Source of the DNA: a virus
Reading direction: 5' to 3' (one strand)
Virus record (IMG/VR): IMGVR_UViG_3300043446_001796
Location: 1-24,928 of that record
Length of the DNA stretch: 24,928 nt
Part shown: in pieces, positions 13,500 through 22,991 of the stretch
Layout: every line of letters starts with the position of its first letter
How positions within the stretch are numbered: the first letter of the stretch is position 1
Notes under the pieces: model-generated
The model's input: the letters and a program-made list of their open reading frames with translations, nothing else
What the model was told of the DNA's origin: nothing
The model's database searches: none
Translations under genes and position numbers: made by a program

Positions 13500-13674
13500 A
13501 ATTAACACTTAGCAAATCTAATACAACTTCTTGATGTTTCATGTACAATTTAATATAAGATTTGGCAATATTTCTTAATTTTTCTACATCATCAATAGCA
13601 TCAATTTCTGCTGATAATTTGAAATATTCAAATGTTTTACTTAAATCATCTAATTTTATATCATCTGGGTTCAT
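13495..13674 (-). CDS. Small acidic helical protein of 59 residues, function unknown
   Basis: Reading from the ATG at 13674 gives MNPDDIKLDDLSKTFEYFKL, then SAEIDAIDDVEKLRNIAKSY, then IKLYMKHQEVVLDLLSVNS and stop. It is rich in Leu, Asp, Glu and Lys with spacing suited to two helices; no membrane segment. It overlaps the upstream 78-residue gene by 14 bases in another frame, and its stop lies inside the gp13 late promoter box. I believe similar short proteins precede gp13 in marine T4-like phages but cannot name the family. Helical pattern and size faintly recall NblA, but the match is too weak to use. Expression by coupling to the 78-residue gene is likely. Confidence 0.7.
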   Translation of the reverse strand: MNPDDIKLDDLSKTFEYFKLSAEIDAIDDVEKLRNIAKSYIKLYMKHQEVVLDLLSVNS

Positions 13675-13897
13675 TTAAAATGCTCCTAAGTAAATTTTTT
13701 ATTTCTTCAATATCAGATTTCATGTTAGCAAGATCTTCTTCATAATTTTGTGTCTTTTGATTCTCTTTGCTTTTCATTTTTTTTCTTTCAAGGTAATTTT
13801 GATAATCACTCATATTTGAATTTATAATTGAATTTGTATTTGGATCCCTTAAAAGACTAATATTTTCTTTTATTCTAAGATAAAAATTTTCATGCAA
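13661..13897 (-). CDS. Small coiled-coil protein of 78 residues with TTG start, function unknown
   Basis: A 78-residue protein starting at a TTG codon (13895-13897): MHENFYLRIKENISLLRDPN, then a Lys/Glu-rich stretch, then a heptad-like EEDLANMKSDIEEIKNLL that should form a coiled coil. No in-frame ATG gives the N-terminal motif. The TTG is supported by GAGGG at 13907-13911, nine bases upstream. The gene overlaps the end of the 2506-residue gene by 8 bases and the next gene by 14 bases, so three genes are nested head to tail. I recall similar short proteins at this site in cyanophages. Charge and coiled coil would fit a scaffold or assembly helper, but this is a guess. Confidence 0.75.
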   Translation of the reverse strand: MHENFYLRIKENISLLRDPNTNSIINSNMSDYQNYLERKKMKSKENQKTQNYEEDLANMKSDIEEIKNLLRSILNEPR

Positions 13898-16800
13898 GTG
13901 AAATAACCCTCAAGTTCTTAATTCTGGGTGGATATGTTTGATTTGTGGATGACATAACTAATTTAATTCTAAATGACATAAATGATTGTAATTCATCTGC
14001 TGTAAATGTATATTCCTTAAATTCAATACTAGACGAATCAAATCCTAAGAAATCTGTATTTGCTATAAAAGTGTCAGATCTTCCATCATTATTTTCAAAA
14101 TTAATAATATTTCCGTTAGGATTTAAATTTTTGTATCCAGGAAATGGAATAAAAATAGGATCAAAGTTTTGAGATTGACTAATTGAATAAAAAGCTCTTA
14201 TATCACAATATTTATTGATATGTGCATCGAGAATTATTTTAATAGATGATGCTGGATTTGCAAGATTTATTTCTTTAGAAATATATTGGAACGCTGATGG
14301 ATCTTCAAATATAGAATTTACTCTACTATCATTTGCATAATCCTCTATAGGACTATTAATTCTATTGCTTACTAAAACAGCATTCATTCTATGCGTATCA
14401 ATAACGGGAGATACAAAACTATCTGTGGTATTCAAAAATAGTCTCATATTAAGAGATGGCTTATCATCTAATTTTTCCACTTCATTAATTTTTGAACATA
14501 TTAGTTTTGTACTACCAAGATAATTTGTTTTATCTATGCTAACGGAAGCAAATCCATCATCAAGGAATGGTATTTCATTTCCATTTATACTTTTTCCAGA
14601 TATTGTTTTTAAATCGGATGTCAAAGATGTACCCTGAACGGTAATATTTTGTATCAATGGTTTAATAATCTCGAATGGAATATTTTGGGTACAAGATACA
14701 TTATATCCACCAGTTGACTTGGAATCTCCAATATACAATTTGGGGAGACTTAATCCATCAGTTCTTCCGACACCAAACGAATCTGACATATTTAGTTTAA
14801 TATGATACGAATCAAATGTTATTGGATTTGATATTTCAACAGAACTTAAATCGTGAGTTGTATTAATTCTATTCAGAGAAACACCAGATAATTCGTACTT
14901 ATAAACATAAGTTCCTTGTGGATAAGAATTTGGTAAAGGATATCTATTATTTGATTGTGGTTCAATGTATGCAATAAATGCAACATCATTTAAAGATCCT
15001 GCAGAAATAGAATTATATGAATAAAGTAAATCTCCAACTAAAACATATCCCGGATTATTAGTTGATATTCCAACATTTTCAAATGTTGCAAAATTAGAAG
15101 AATTATCTACTAAAATAGATGTTGGACTTAGAGATGAATTAAATTCCTGACTTAATCTTGTAGGAATGACATCTGATTCTACTCCACTAATAATTACATA
15201 ATTCTGCGAATCATACATACCATGATTTTTATGATTTACCTTAACATGAAGACCATCATTCTCAACAATTATACTGCCTGATGGGATAGTAACATTACCA
15301 CCAATACTTGAATTTAATACTGTTGTTATTCCACTATTATTTGCATAAGTTATTGTTTTTCCTACTCCAGATTCAAAAGATCCCTGTACATTATCTAAAA
15401 CTAATTGTGTAGCATTTCCAATTGATACTATTGAGAATCTAGCATTTGCTCCAACTGAAATAGAACCTATACTAGAAATCCCAAGAACATCTCCGGATTG
15501 ATAACCATTTCCACCACCAACAATAGTAGCTGCAACTGCAACTCCATTGTTTATTGAAATATTTGCGGTTGCGCCATTACCAGATCCAGTGTAACTTACT
15601 AGGCTGACGTTATTAAAAGTATAGAATCCTGAAGAAGGAGTGTAACCTATACCAGAATTGGTAACACTTAATGTTCCTGTTGCTATACCGGCATTTCCAA
15701 CATATCTTCCAGTACCATTTGAATTTTGTTGAGAAACTAAATTACCAAGAGTTAAATCGGAATCATTAAGATTAGTTGACAAACCTATTCTTATTCTTCT
15801 TGATTTTAGATCAAGAGAATTTGGCATTAAATTTGCAATCTGTTTATTATTATATGATAATTCTGGACTATAAAGATTTAATATGCCGTCAAGAACAAAA
15901 TCTGCTCTATAAAGAGTAAATTTTAAATCTTCCCATTGACTTGCTTCCCATGTAGATGAGTTTTGTGATTTAAAAAGTGATCCAAGATATGGTTGATTTG
16001 AAATTAAAGATTTAGTTATTAAATCATTTTCACCGACTCTAGAAATAAAGACATTATATTTTGAAGAATTTGAACCTATTACTACGGCATATTCTGTCCC
16101 ACCTTCGAGATAGATTGGAGACGGAAATACAAAAGAAGTTGCAACACTTCCATCATTTGATGTTGATATTTGAGATGGATCTAAAACAACTTCGGAAAAT
16201 GGTACTACTTTTCTTGTAGGATAACCATTTTGCATGGTTCTTATTTGAAGTATTACCGGAACATCGCTATCATCTTTTGTATTGAAGAAAATATCACATC
16301 TAGTTATAAAAATACCTTTTTGGGCATCAACTAAGAATGATTGTGCTAAAGGATCCCACCATACGCAACTATTCCATGGATTATTATAAGTTGTTGTTTG
16401 GGATACAATTTCACTACTTACTAACTGTGTACCACTTGTTTTTGATACAGACTCTTGTTGAATTTCTTTTCTTGATTGTATAGAAGCATTTCTGGTAGAA
16501 ATTATATTTTCTTGTACCGTCTCAACTATTCCACTAGAAACAAATATTTTTTCTGCAATTGTAGTCGAGGAATTCTTATCTTTTTGTTGATTATTGATTA
16601 ATGTTAATGTTTTATTTCCAGTCTCAAATCTTGGGTTAGTTGGAATATTTGGATCTGGGATGTAAAAACTTCCTATTAGAGAAGTATATGTATCAGATAT
16701 TAATCTGACATTTACTATAGATGCTCTAGCACCACTATTTTTGCCAACCAGAATCATTCCAGATTCTACCCATCCACCATATTGTCCCTGTGTATAATCT

Positions 16801-19800
16801 GAAAGAGAAGTTGTATCTATGTTAAGTAATTTAGAAGTTGATGAATAAATTGATGGTACATCTTGATTATTATATGGATCTAAAGAGTATATTTTTGATG
16901 GGATATTATATGGACCTTCTTTATGATTTTGCTGAGCAACCCTAAACTTTATAGATGGAATTACGTTTCCTGGCAATCCGATAGAATTTGTAGCATTTGC
17001 GCTAGATCCTATTACGGTTTCTCCCACTTCAAAAACACCGGAGATCATTTGAATTTCTAAAAGTTTTGGAATACAATATTTTGTAACATTAATTCCATCA
17101 AAGAATGCATAAATCTGAGTAAGTGGTTTTAAATTCTTTGATACAAATTGAATATTCCTAGATCTCATATACTGAGTAAATTCTCTGCTGATAATTTTAT
17201 CGCCAGAAGATTGATTATCAAATTTCTCAGATACAAAAGTAGTTGTTCCTGTTCTCGTTCTTACTCCAGTTTCTTTTACTTCATTATAATTATTTTGAGT
17301 TACTGTTGTAGTTGTAGATGAATAATAAGCACCATTATTCCATCTCCATCCCCACCACTGCCAAGCATAATACTTAGGTGCCCAATTTAATTGAGATGTG
17401 GAACTTGTTGCAGTATTGGACGTTTTAATAATTTCCTTTCCAGTCCAAGTGGTTTCCCAAGAATTCCATATAGTTGGAGCATATCCTGTTTGTGGATTAA
17501 TACCCAAATTACTAACTGCATACGCTAAAGTTTGGGTATAATTTCCTTCTACGTTTATAATTTTTGGATCTAATCTAACCGTATCAATCCAAGAATCTGA
17601 TGATGGAGTTAATTCCAAAGTAGCTTGCCAAAAACTTATTACAAATGGAGTTACATTTTCTGTTCTTGTTGCAAAATTTTGCTTCAACCATTCTACTTCA
17701 GAATAATTTAAAGTGATAATATCTCCAGTTTTTCTGATATTAAATCCATCTGGAGATTCAAATGATCTCTCAATAGTATTATCATTATTTCTGGAGAATG
17801 GAACTAAATCTATAGATGTTGTGTAGTGTTGTGGTCTAAGCTCTTTATTTGTTAAATCAATACTATTTTTGTACGGTAATCCATCTTCTTGTGATTGTAG
17901 AGAAGTAAAGTTATCGACAAAAAATCCGGACTTAAACCTATCCAATCCATCAGAATCTGGAACAAATAAATTGGATGTATTTGTTTCTAAAAGAGATAGA
18001 GAAGTATAATATTCTAAATTTTTAATTCTATCCTCAAGTTGCTTAATATCAACCATTCTATATCTTTTATGCTCTAAAAATTCAATAGAAATTTGTGAGG
18101 TGTTAAAAAGATATGGTGGTAAATATGCAGTTGCAATCTCTAATGAATCATCAACAGAAACTGGCTTTTCTGGAGTTTCTGAGGGAACACCATATTTAAC
18201 CTGGAATATTCCATCTTTTGATAAATAAATTCTGTCAATTCTTCCAAGATAGAATGAAAATGTACATATTATATCTTCTTCCGAAGCTAAAATATTGGTA
18301 GAAGAATTTCCGGAAGAGTTAAAAGATCTTCCATAAAATTCTAGAGGAGATCTTGAATTTAATTGAGTAGTATAATTTGAAACTCTAGGTCTAATATCAA
18401 TAATATCAGAACATCTAATACTATCAACGGATTGTATTTCATTAGCATAATTAAATGTATTATAAGATTGTATAGTGGTTATATCCCCATCATCAGTTGA
18501 AGAATAATATCCACTCGAATAATAAATTTTTAACCTTCTAGATGATTCTGAAAATGAAGAATTTCTTGTTAAGAATCCATAGTCATAATGAGATCCTTTT
18601 TGACCATTATCAAAGGAATAATGTGAAGATACATTCACACTTATTGAATCCAATGTTATTATTACTGCTTGAATGTTAGACTCTTTAAATAAAAGTGGTT
18701 CCCCTTCCTTAAAGGAAATATCATTTTCTGGTATATATGAAATTTGAGTTCCGGTTAATCTTTCAGCTACTATTCCTATAGCGCCACTTAATCTTCCTAC
18801 AAAATGTTCACCAATAATTAAATCCTGAGTCGAACTTGATGATCCGCTTATCGATGATAAAACTGCGGTTGGAGCTGATGGATTATTTGTGTCTTTGGAT
18901 TCGTAAATCGCGTGTACATCAATTATATCTGGACTATTCAAAGATATTGTTTCATCCTGAACTCTAGTTCCATATGGATATTTTCCATATGAAAGTCCAT
19001 CATTAAGAGTGGTTGATCCTATTCCAGAAGATTCGTATTTGGATTTATCTACTATAAGAGTATTAACTCTATTCTTCAATTTTATTTTTGATTTTGGTTT
19101 TATTTTAGTTAAAGTGGCAGTTAAAGTTGCTCCTATGTCATTTGCACCTAGATTATAAATTTGTAAAGATTTGGATCCATTTGTAATAGAAAATTTATCA
19201 GAGGTTAAAACTTCATATGATCCATCAGATCTAACTAAAGTATATCTTTCTTCATCGAATGGTAAAAATGTTTCATTTTCTGAAGCTGATAATGAAGAAC
19301 TTAAACTATTTCCTGAGATATTAACCGTAAATGTTTTTCTAATTGTTAAAGTTGCTTCTGTAAGATCAATAGTAGACACATATGGTTTTGGTAGAGCGGT
19401 ATATAGAGTATTGTCGGTAGATTGTGATAATTTTGTAGATATAACTTTTAAGTCATTGAGAGTAGTTAAAGATGTTGGGAGACTTCCTTGACATATACCA
19501 CTAACAGTGGTAACACCTATAACTTTTACTTCTGTTGTGTTTACACCTACAACTCTTGCAAAAATAGGATCAGAATATTGTGATGTGCTAAATTTAAGTA
19601 GATTATTTATTTTTATATTTCCGGGAAATACTGGATTTGTACTTATAATGGTACTAACTCCACTAAATCCAGTAATAGTGGCAAATCCAACATTATAATA
19701 ATCTGATTGTATAACATCAGCATTAAATGTTTTTGCGGATCCTACAATTCCATAAACAGATTTTATGTCGGAAATTCCATATGAAGTAACTGCTATAGCA

Positions 19801-21410
19801 ATTCTGCCATTATCGATCCCATCAAAAATTAAAGATTCATTTGCAATAAACTCTCCTCTTTTTTGATATACCGTAAGAGCTACTCCTGCTGTTACAGAAT
19901 CCTTTAAAAAAGCAGTAGCTCCACTATTTTTTCCTTTAATAAAAACAGGAGCTGTTAATGAAATAGATTGATTTAATGTTATATCGGTAACAGTTTGAAC
20001 ATCATAAAGGGAAATATTCCATTCATTTAGATTAGAATTTGATGCGTTATATGATCCAGATTCTAGTTTAAAATCATAAACTCTAGCAACTCCAATTTCT
20101 TTCCCTTGACTAATTGTGGAATATGTTCCTATTCTTTCACTACGTAATGATAAAACATAGGTATTTCCTATTCCCGTTGTAGGTGATCCATAAACTCTAT
20201 TTAAAGAGAGTGTAGAACCAGTATTGTATGTTAATCCAATATTTTCTAGTGTTTTTGTAGTCCTTGGTTTTTCAAAATCTAAAAATGTTGTACTTACAGT
20301 TTCTACTTCATATCCTCTTACAAAAGCTTTTCCTGGAGAAATCTGATAAACTCCTAGATTATCAGATGCTACAGATCCTCCGTAGGTGAACTGACCTTCA
20401 TTAAATATACCTTTATTTCCTATTCCATCATTTAAAGATTCTTTGATGATTATATCGAAGGGAGTTATGTAATAATCTCCAGATTCTGCATATGTTCTTC
20501 TTGCTAATTCATCGGCAATTAAATTATACTCTTGACTTATTGGTTGAGTTCTAATTATACCATTATTGATAGTCGCAAGCTCAATAAAATTATTGTCATT
20601 AAAATCATTTAAATTTTTTTTAAATAAAGAAACCGAAATTCTTAATCTATCAGCTCCGGGTGAAGAATAATTATTAAATCCTTGAGAATTATCATTTAAA
20701 TTTTCATCAATATCGGAAGTTATAATTTCTTCATTCACAAATAATCCAACCCTATAATTTGGAGTATTTGAATACTGATCTAGAATTAAAGTTTCTGAGT
20801 CTACATTTACGAATTGACCTCTTATAAAATATACTCCTTCTGATATTGAAAAGGATGAACCAGTTGAAGTTGAGTTTGATGCAATTGTATTTGCAAAGGC
20901 GGATCCTGCCGCAATAGAAGTGTTTCCTAATAAACCTGATGCTATGGTTACATTTGTGATTAAATTCTCTCCGTCTAAAAAGAAAGGAGATGAATTATTT
21001 AAAGTATTTGAGCTAAGATAGTTTACATATAAAGTAAGACTATTTCTTTCTGAGTCTTTAGATAATAAGACTTTATCTACAGTTGCAGTTACTCCTGATC
21101 TTTCTCCTGTTATTTTAGTTCCTACTAATTGTGAAATATATGCCTCAACAGGAACTCCTAAAAATATATTATTAATTTCTACTGCATAATAAAGAGTATT
21201 ATACGTAGTGTTGCCTGGAATAACCTTTGCGCCTTCTTTGAAAAAATGTTGCCCAAATTTTTCAATTTGATTTTGTAATATTGATTGTAAAGTTGTTAAT
21301 TCCCTTGCCTGTACCGGGTATCCTGGCTTAAAAAGAACCTTGTAGTAGTCATTATTAGCATCAAAATCGTCAAAATATGGCGCTACGTTTAAATTAGTTT
21401 GTTGAGGCAT
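13890..21410 (-). CDS. 2506-residue virion structural protein with DUF4815-like N-terminus
   Basis: The start MPQQTNLNVAPYFDDFDANN followed by YYKVLFKPGYPVQARELTTL is the form I know from cyanophage proteins of the DUF4815 family; that domain probably covers about residues 1-600. Later parts: a short coiled coil (MVDIKQLEDRIKNLEYYTSL) near 1118-1145; a Trp cluster at 1343-1357; a DPLAQSFLVDAQKGIF domain near 1687, a form seen in phage structural proteins; Gly-x-Gly-Tyr units near 1925 and 1970; and an end RIKNLRVISLA. It fills the place of T4 genes 9-12 and wac, between gp8 and gp13. I infer a baseplate- or fibre-linked structural role, unproven. It starts 6 bases after gp8 with a weak AAAG ribosome site. 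Confidence 0.8.
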   Translation of the reverse strand: MPQQTNLNVAPYFDDFDANNDYYKVLFKPGYPVQARELTTLQSILQNQIEKFGQHFFKEGAKVIPGNTTYNTLYYAVEINNIFLGVPVEAYISQLVGTKITGERSGVTATVDKVLLSKDSERNSLTLYVNYLSSNTLNNSSPFFLDGENLITNVTIASGLLGNTSIAAGSAFANTIASNSTSTGSSFSISEGVYFIRGQFVNVDSETLILDQYSNTPNYRVGLFVNEEIITSDIDENLNDNSQGFNNYSSPGADRLRISVSLFKKNLNDFNDNNFIELATINNGIIRTQPISQEYNLIADELARRTYAESGDYYITPFDIIIKESLNDGIGNKGIFNEGQFTYGGSVASDNLGVYQISPGKAFVRGYEVETVSTTFLDFEKPRTTKTLENIGLTYNTGSTLSLNRVYGSPTTGIGNTYVLSLRSERIGTYSTISQGKEIGVARVYDFKLESGSYNASNSNLNEWNISLYDVQTVTDITLNQSISLTAPVFIKGKNSGATAFLKDSVTAGVALTVYQKRGEFIANESLIFDGIDNGRIAIAVTSYGISDIKSVYGIVGSAKTFNADVIQSDYYNVGFATITGFSGVSTIISTNPVFPGNIKINNLLKFSTSQYSDPIFARVVGVNTTEVKVIGVTTVSGICQGSLPTSLTTLNDLKVISTKLSQSTDNTLYTALPKPYVSTIDLTEATLTIRKTFTVNISGNSLSSSLSASENETFLPFDEERYTLVRSDGSYEVLTSDKFSITNGSKSLQIYNLGANDIGATLTATLTKIKPKSKIKLKNRVNTLIVDKSKYESSGIGSTTLNDGLSYGKYPYGTRVQDETISLNSPDIIDVHAIYESKDTNNPSAPTAVLSSISGSSSSTQDLIIGEHFVGRLSGAIGIVAERLTGTQISYIPENDISFKEGEPLLFKESNIQAVIITLDSISVNVSSHYSFDNGQKGSHYDYGFLTRNSSFSESSRRLKIYYSSGYYSSTDDGDITTIQSYNTFNYANEIQSVDSIRCSDIIDIRPRVSNYTTQLNSRSPLEFYGRSFNSSGNSSTNILASEEDIICTFSFYLGRIDRIYLSKDGIFQVKYGVPSETPEKPVSVDDSLEIATAYLPPYLFNTSQISIEFLEHKRYRMVDIKQLEDRIKNLEYYTSLSLLETNTSNLFVPDSDGLDRFKSGFFVDNFTSLQSQEDGLPYKNSIDLTNKELRPQHYTTSIDLVPFSRNNDNTIERSFESPDGFNIRKTGDIITLNYSEVEWLKQNFATRTENVTPFVISFWQATLELTPSSDSWIDTVRLDPKIINVEGNYTQTLAYAVSNLGINPQTGYAPTIWNSWETTWTGKEIIKTSNTATSSTSQLNWAPKYYAWQWWGWRWNNGAYYSSTTTTVTQNNYNEVKETGVRTRTGTTTFVSEKFDNQSSGDKIISREFTQYMRSRNIQFVSKNLKPLTQIYAFFDGINVTKYCIPKLLEIQMISGVFEVGETVIGSSANATNSIGLPGNVIPSIKFRVAQQNHKEGPYNIPSKIYSLDPYNNQDVPSIYSSTSKLLNIDTTSLSDYTQGQYGGWVESGMILVGKNSGARASIVNVRLISDTYTSLIGSFYIPDPNIPTNPRFETGNKTLTLINNQQKDKNSSTTIAEKIFVSSGIVETVQENIISTRNASIQSRKEIQQESVSKTSGTQLVSSEIVSQTTTYNNPWNSCVWWDPLAQSFLVDAQKGIFITRCDIFFNTKDDSDVPVILQIRTMQNGYPTRKVVPFSEVVLDPSQISTSNDGSVATSFVFPSPIYLEGGTEYAVVIGSNSSKYNVFISRVGENDLITKSLISNQPYLGSLFKSQNSSTWEASQWEDLKFTLYRADFVLDGILNLYSPELSYNNKQIANLMPNSLDLKSRRIRIGLSTNLNDSDLTLGNLVSQQNSNGTGRYVGNAGIATGTLSVTNSGIGYTPSSGFYTFNNVSLVSYTGSGNGATANISINNGVAVAATIVGGGNGYQSGDVLGISSIGSISVGANARFSIVSIGNATQLVLDNVQGSFESGVGKTITYANNSGITTVLNSSIGGNVTIPSGSIIVENDGLHVKVNHKNHGMYDSQNYVIISGVESDVIPTRLSQEFNSSLSPTSILVDNSSNFATFENVGISTNNPGYVLVGDLLYSYNSISAGSLNDVAFIAYIEPQSNNRYPLPNSYPQGTYVYKYELSGVSLNRINTTHDLSSVEISNPITFDSYHIKLNMSDSFGVGRTDGLSLPKLYIGDSKSTGGYNVSCTQNIPFEIIKPLIQNITVQGTSLTSDLKTISGKSINGNEIPFLDDGFASVSIDKTNYLGSTKLICSKINEVEKLDDKPSLNMRLFLNTTDSFVSPVIDTHRMNAVLVSNRINSPIEDYANDSRVNSIFEDPSAFQYISKEINLANPASSIKIILDAHINKYCDIRAFYSISQSQNFDPIFIPFPGYKNLNPNGNIINFENNDGRSDTFIANTDFLGFDSSSIEFKEYTFTADELQSFMSFRIKLVMSSTNQTYPPRIKNLRVISLA
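13907..13911 (-). promoter_or_regulatory. Ribosome binding site that decides the TTG start of the 78-residue gene
   Basis: GAGGG on the minus strand, inside the 3' end of the 2506-residue gene and 9 bases before TTG at 13897. The nearby ATG at 13893 is in a different frame that stops after a few codons. Confidence 0.7.
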
Positions 21411-21416
21411 AATTCT

Positions 21417-22967
21417 TTAGAACTGCAAAATGACTTTGATATCTTCTTTTTGATTAGATGATCTTGTAATTGATGGTCTATTGTCAACGTAAATTATATT
21501 ACCAGAATATTTTTTAACCTCTGGAGATGCAAGACCATTTACAAATGATTGTCCAAGATAATATGTTCTATTATTTATTATCGTGGATATACCACTAAAA
21601 GAACTATTAATATTGAGATTTACACTACCTCCAGATATAATAGTATTTCCTGTAATTGAAGGAGAACTTGTAAATTCAGTCAAATCGTAACCATATTTTG
21701 GATTTGTTTGAGATGTACCGACTGTATTAAATCCAACTAATGTTCTATCCTGCCAGTATTTCAAAACACCAGTAGTTTGATTGTAACTTATAACTCTACC
21801 GACAGCAGTAGTTCCTGTAGAAATTGTTTGAGTTATATATGAATTTGGAGTAAATGATGCTGAACTATATCCTGCACCGGTAAGCCTAATTGCCGATACT
21901 GCACTTGCTTTATCTAAACTTAGAATTTGATTGGACCCAAATGATAATGGATTTTCTACTATTCCAATCCTAGATATTTGATTTCCTGTTATAAAATCTG
22001 GATTTGAATTGTCGTTTTCTATTCTGGAATATAAAAGAACATAGTAGGCGCCTAATTCTCTACTAATATCGTATCCGTGTCCACCTTTTGGTGAAATTAT
22101 GACATCAAATGATGGTTGTTCAGTTCCTGAAGGAACGTTTCCTGATACTAAATCGACATTTCCATAAGTGTATCCAGAACCTTGATTTGAAACGATTATT
22201 GATTCTACTTGCTGATCGGCATCAATTGTAATTGTACACTCGGCTCCAGCACCATCACCCTTTATCGGTACTCTAGAATATGTTACATTTGCTGTTCCAA
22301 CACCAGTTCCTCTACTTGTTATTGTTACTATTTTTATGGATCCATCAACTGCATTATTTCTTACCGAAGCATTTTCTGCATTTGTGTCCCAATTTGTTGG
22401 AACTGGCATAAAATCTGTAGAATCAAATTTTATAATTTCACTAGGTTTTATTGTATACAAGTATTTCCAAATATAACCATCTCCACTTGATCCGGCAGAT
22501 CTTGGTTCTAAATCAACAAAAGTTGGTTCGTCCAAAGATGGTCTTCCATTTGGATGATCTGGGTCAGTTCCATTTTGCAGACATATATAAACTCTATAAT
22601 CACTCGTCAGAACATAATAAAAAGAATAATATAGATTAGTAGCACCGGATATTTTTGCTACATTCGATCTACTATAATCATGTCTATACATATCATAAGT
22701 AGTTCCTGAAGACCACATTCTTTTTGGAACGACTTGTCTAACATCTGAGGATGTTATCTTCTTCAATGCAATTATAGTATCCCAATAATTATTTTCTTCA
22801 TTAAAGTTATCTTTAGGTGATGGTGGATTTGAATCCCAATCAGATTGAATTTCAGTTGGATTAGTCAGTCCGACAAAAGAATAGAAAGAATTAGTTGCAG
22901 TTGTAACTCCGGCAACAAAATTCTTTGCATTTAAGATTCTAATCTGATCTGTTATAATCGCTGCCAT
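21417..22967 (-). CDS. 8: Baseplate wedge protein, T4 gp8-like
   Basis: A protein of 516 residues (T4 gp8 is 334). gp8 is part of the baseplate wedge with gp6, gp7, gp10 and gp53. The start MAAIITDQIRILNAKNFVAG is the cyanophage form. Landmarks shared with T4 gp8: VVPKRMW near residue 80 (T4 VIPRRDW), YRVYICLQ, GDGYIWKYLYTI (T4 GDGYVWEYLFEI) and the end GNIIYVDNRPSITRSSNQKE then DIKVILQF (T4 GEMIYMENRPPIIMAMDQTE then EINILFTF). The extra length is in the second half and includes Gly-x-Gly-Tyr units (GSGYTYGNVDLV, GAGYSSASF). A CATAAATA box lies 16 bases before the ATG. Confidence 0.92.
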   Translation of the reverse strand: MAAIITDQIRILNAKNFVAGVTTATNSFYSFVGLTNPTEIQSDWDSNPPSPKDNFNEENNYWDTIIALKKITSSDVRQVVPKRMWSSGTTYDMYRHDYSRSNVAKISGATNLYYSFYYVLTSDYRVYICLQNGTDPDHPNGRPSLDEPTFVDLEPRSAGSSGDGYIWKYLYTIKPSEIIKFDSTDFMPVPTNWDTNAENASVRNNAVDGSIKIVTITSRGTGVGTANVTYSRVPIKGDGAGAECTITIDADQQVESIIVSNQGSGYTYGNVDLVSGNVPSGTEQPSFDVIISPKGGHGYDISRELGAYYVLLYSRIENDNSNPDFITGNQISRIGIVENPLSFGSNQILSLDKASAVSAIRLTGAGYSSASFTPNSYITQTISTGTTAVGRVISYNQTTGVLKYWQDRTLVGFNTVGTSQTNPKYGYDLTEFTSSPSITGNTIISGGSVNLNINSSFSGISTIINNRTYYLGQSFVNGLASPEVKKYSGNIIYVDNRPSITRSSNQKEDIKVILQF

Positions 22968-22983
22968 TTTTAAGTTTTTTATC

Positions 22984-22991
22984 TATTTATG
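22984..22991 (-). promoter_or_regulatory. Probable T4-type late promoter (CATAAATA) before gp8
   Basis: The minus strand reads CCATAAATAGAT. The TAA stop of the upstream gene is inside the box (CCA-TAA-ATA). It is 16 bases before the gp8 ATG, giving a very short leader. Confidence 0.5.

Noticed and set aside
13495-13674. NblA-like phycobilisome degradation protein
   Set aside because: Size and helical pattern are loosely similar, but the residues do not align without gaps and the context is structural. Kept only as a point to test.
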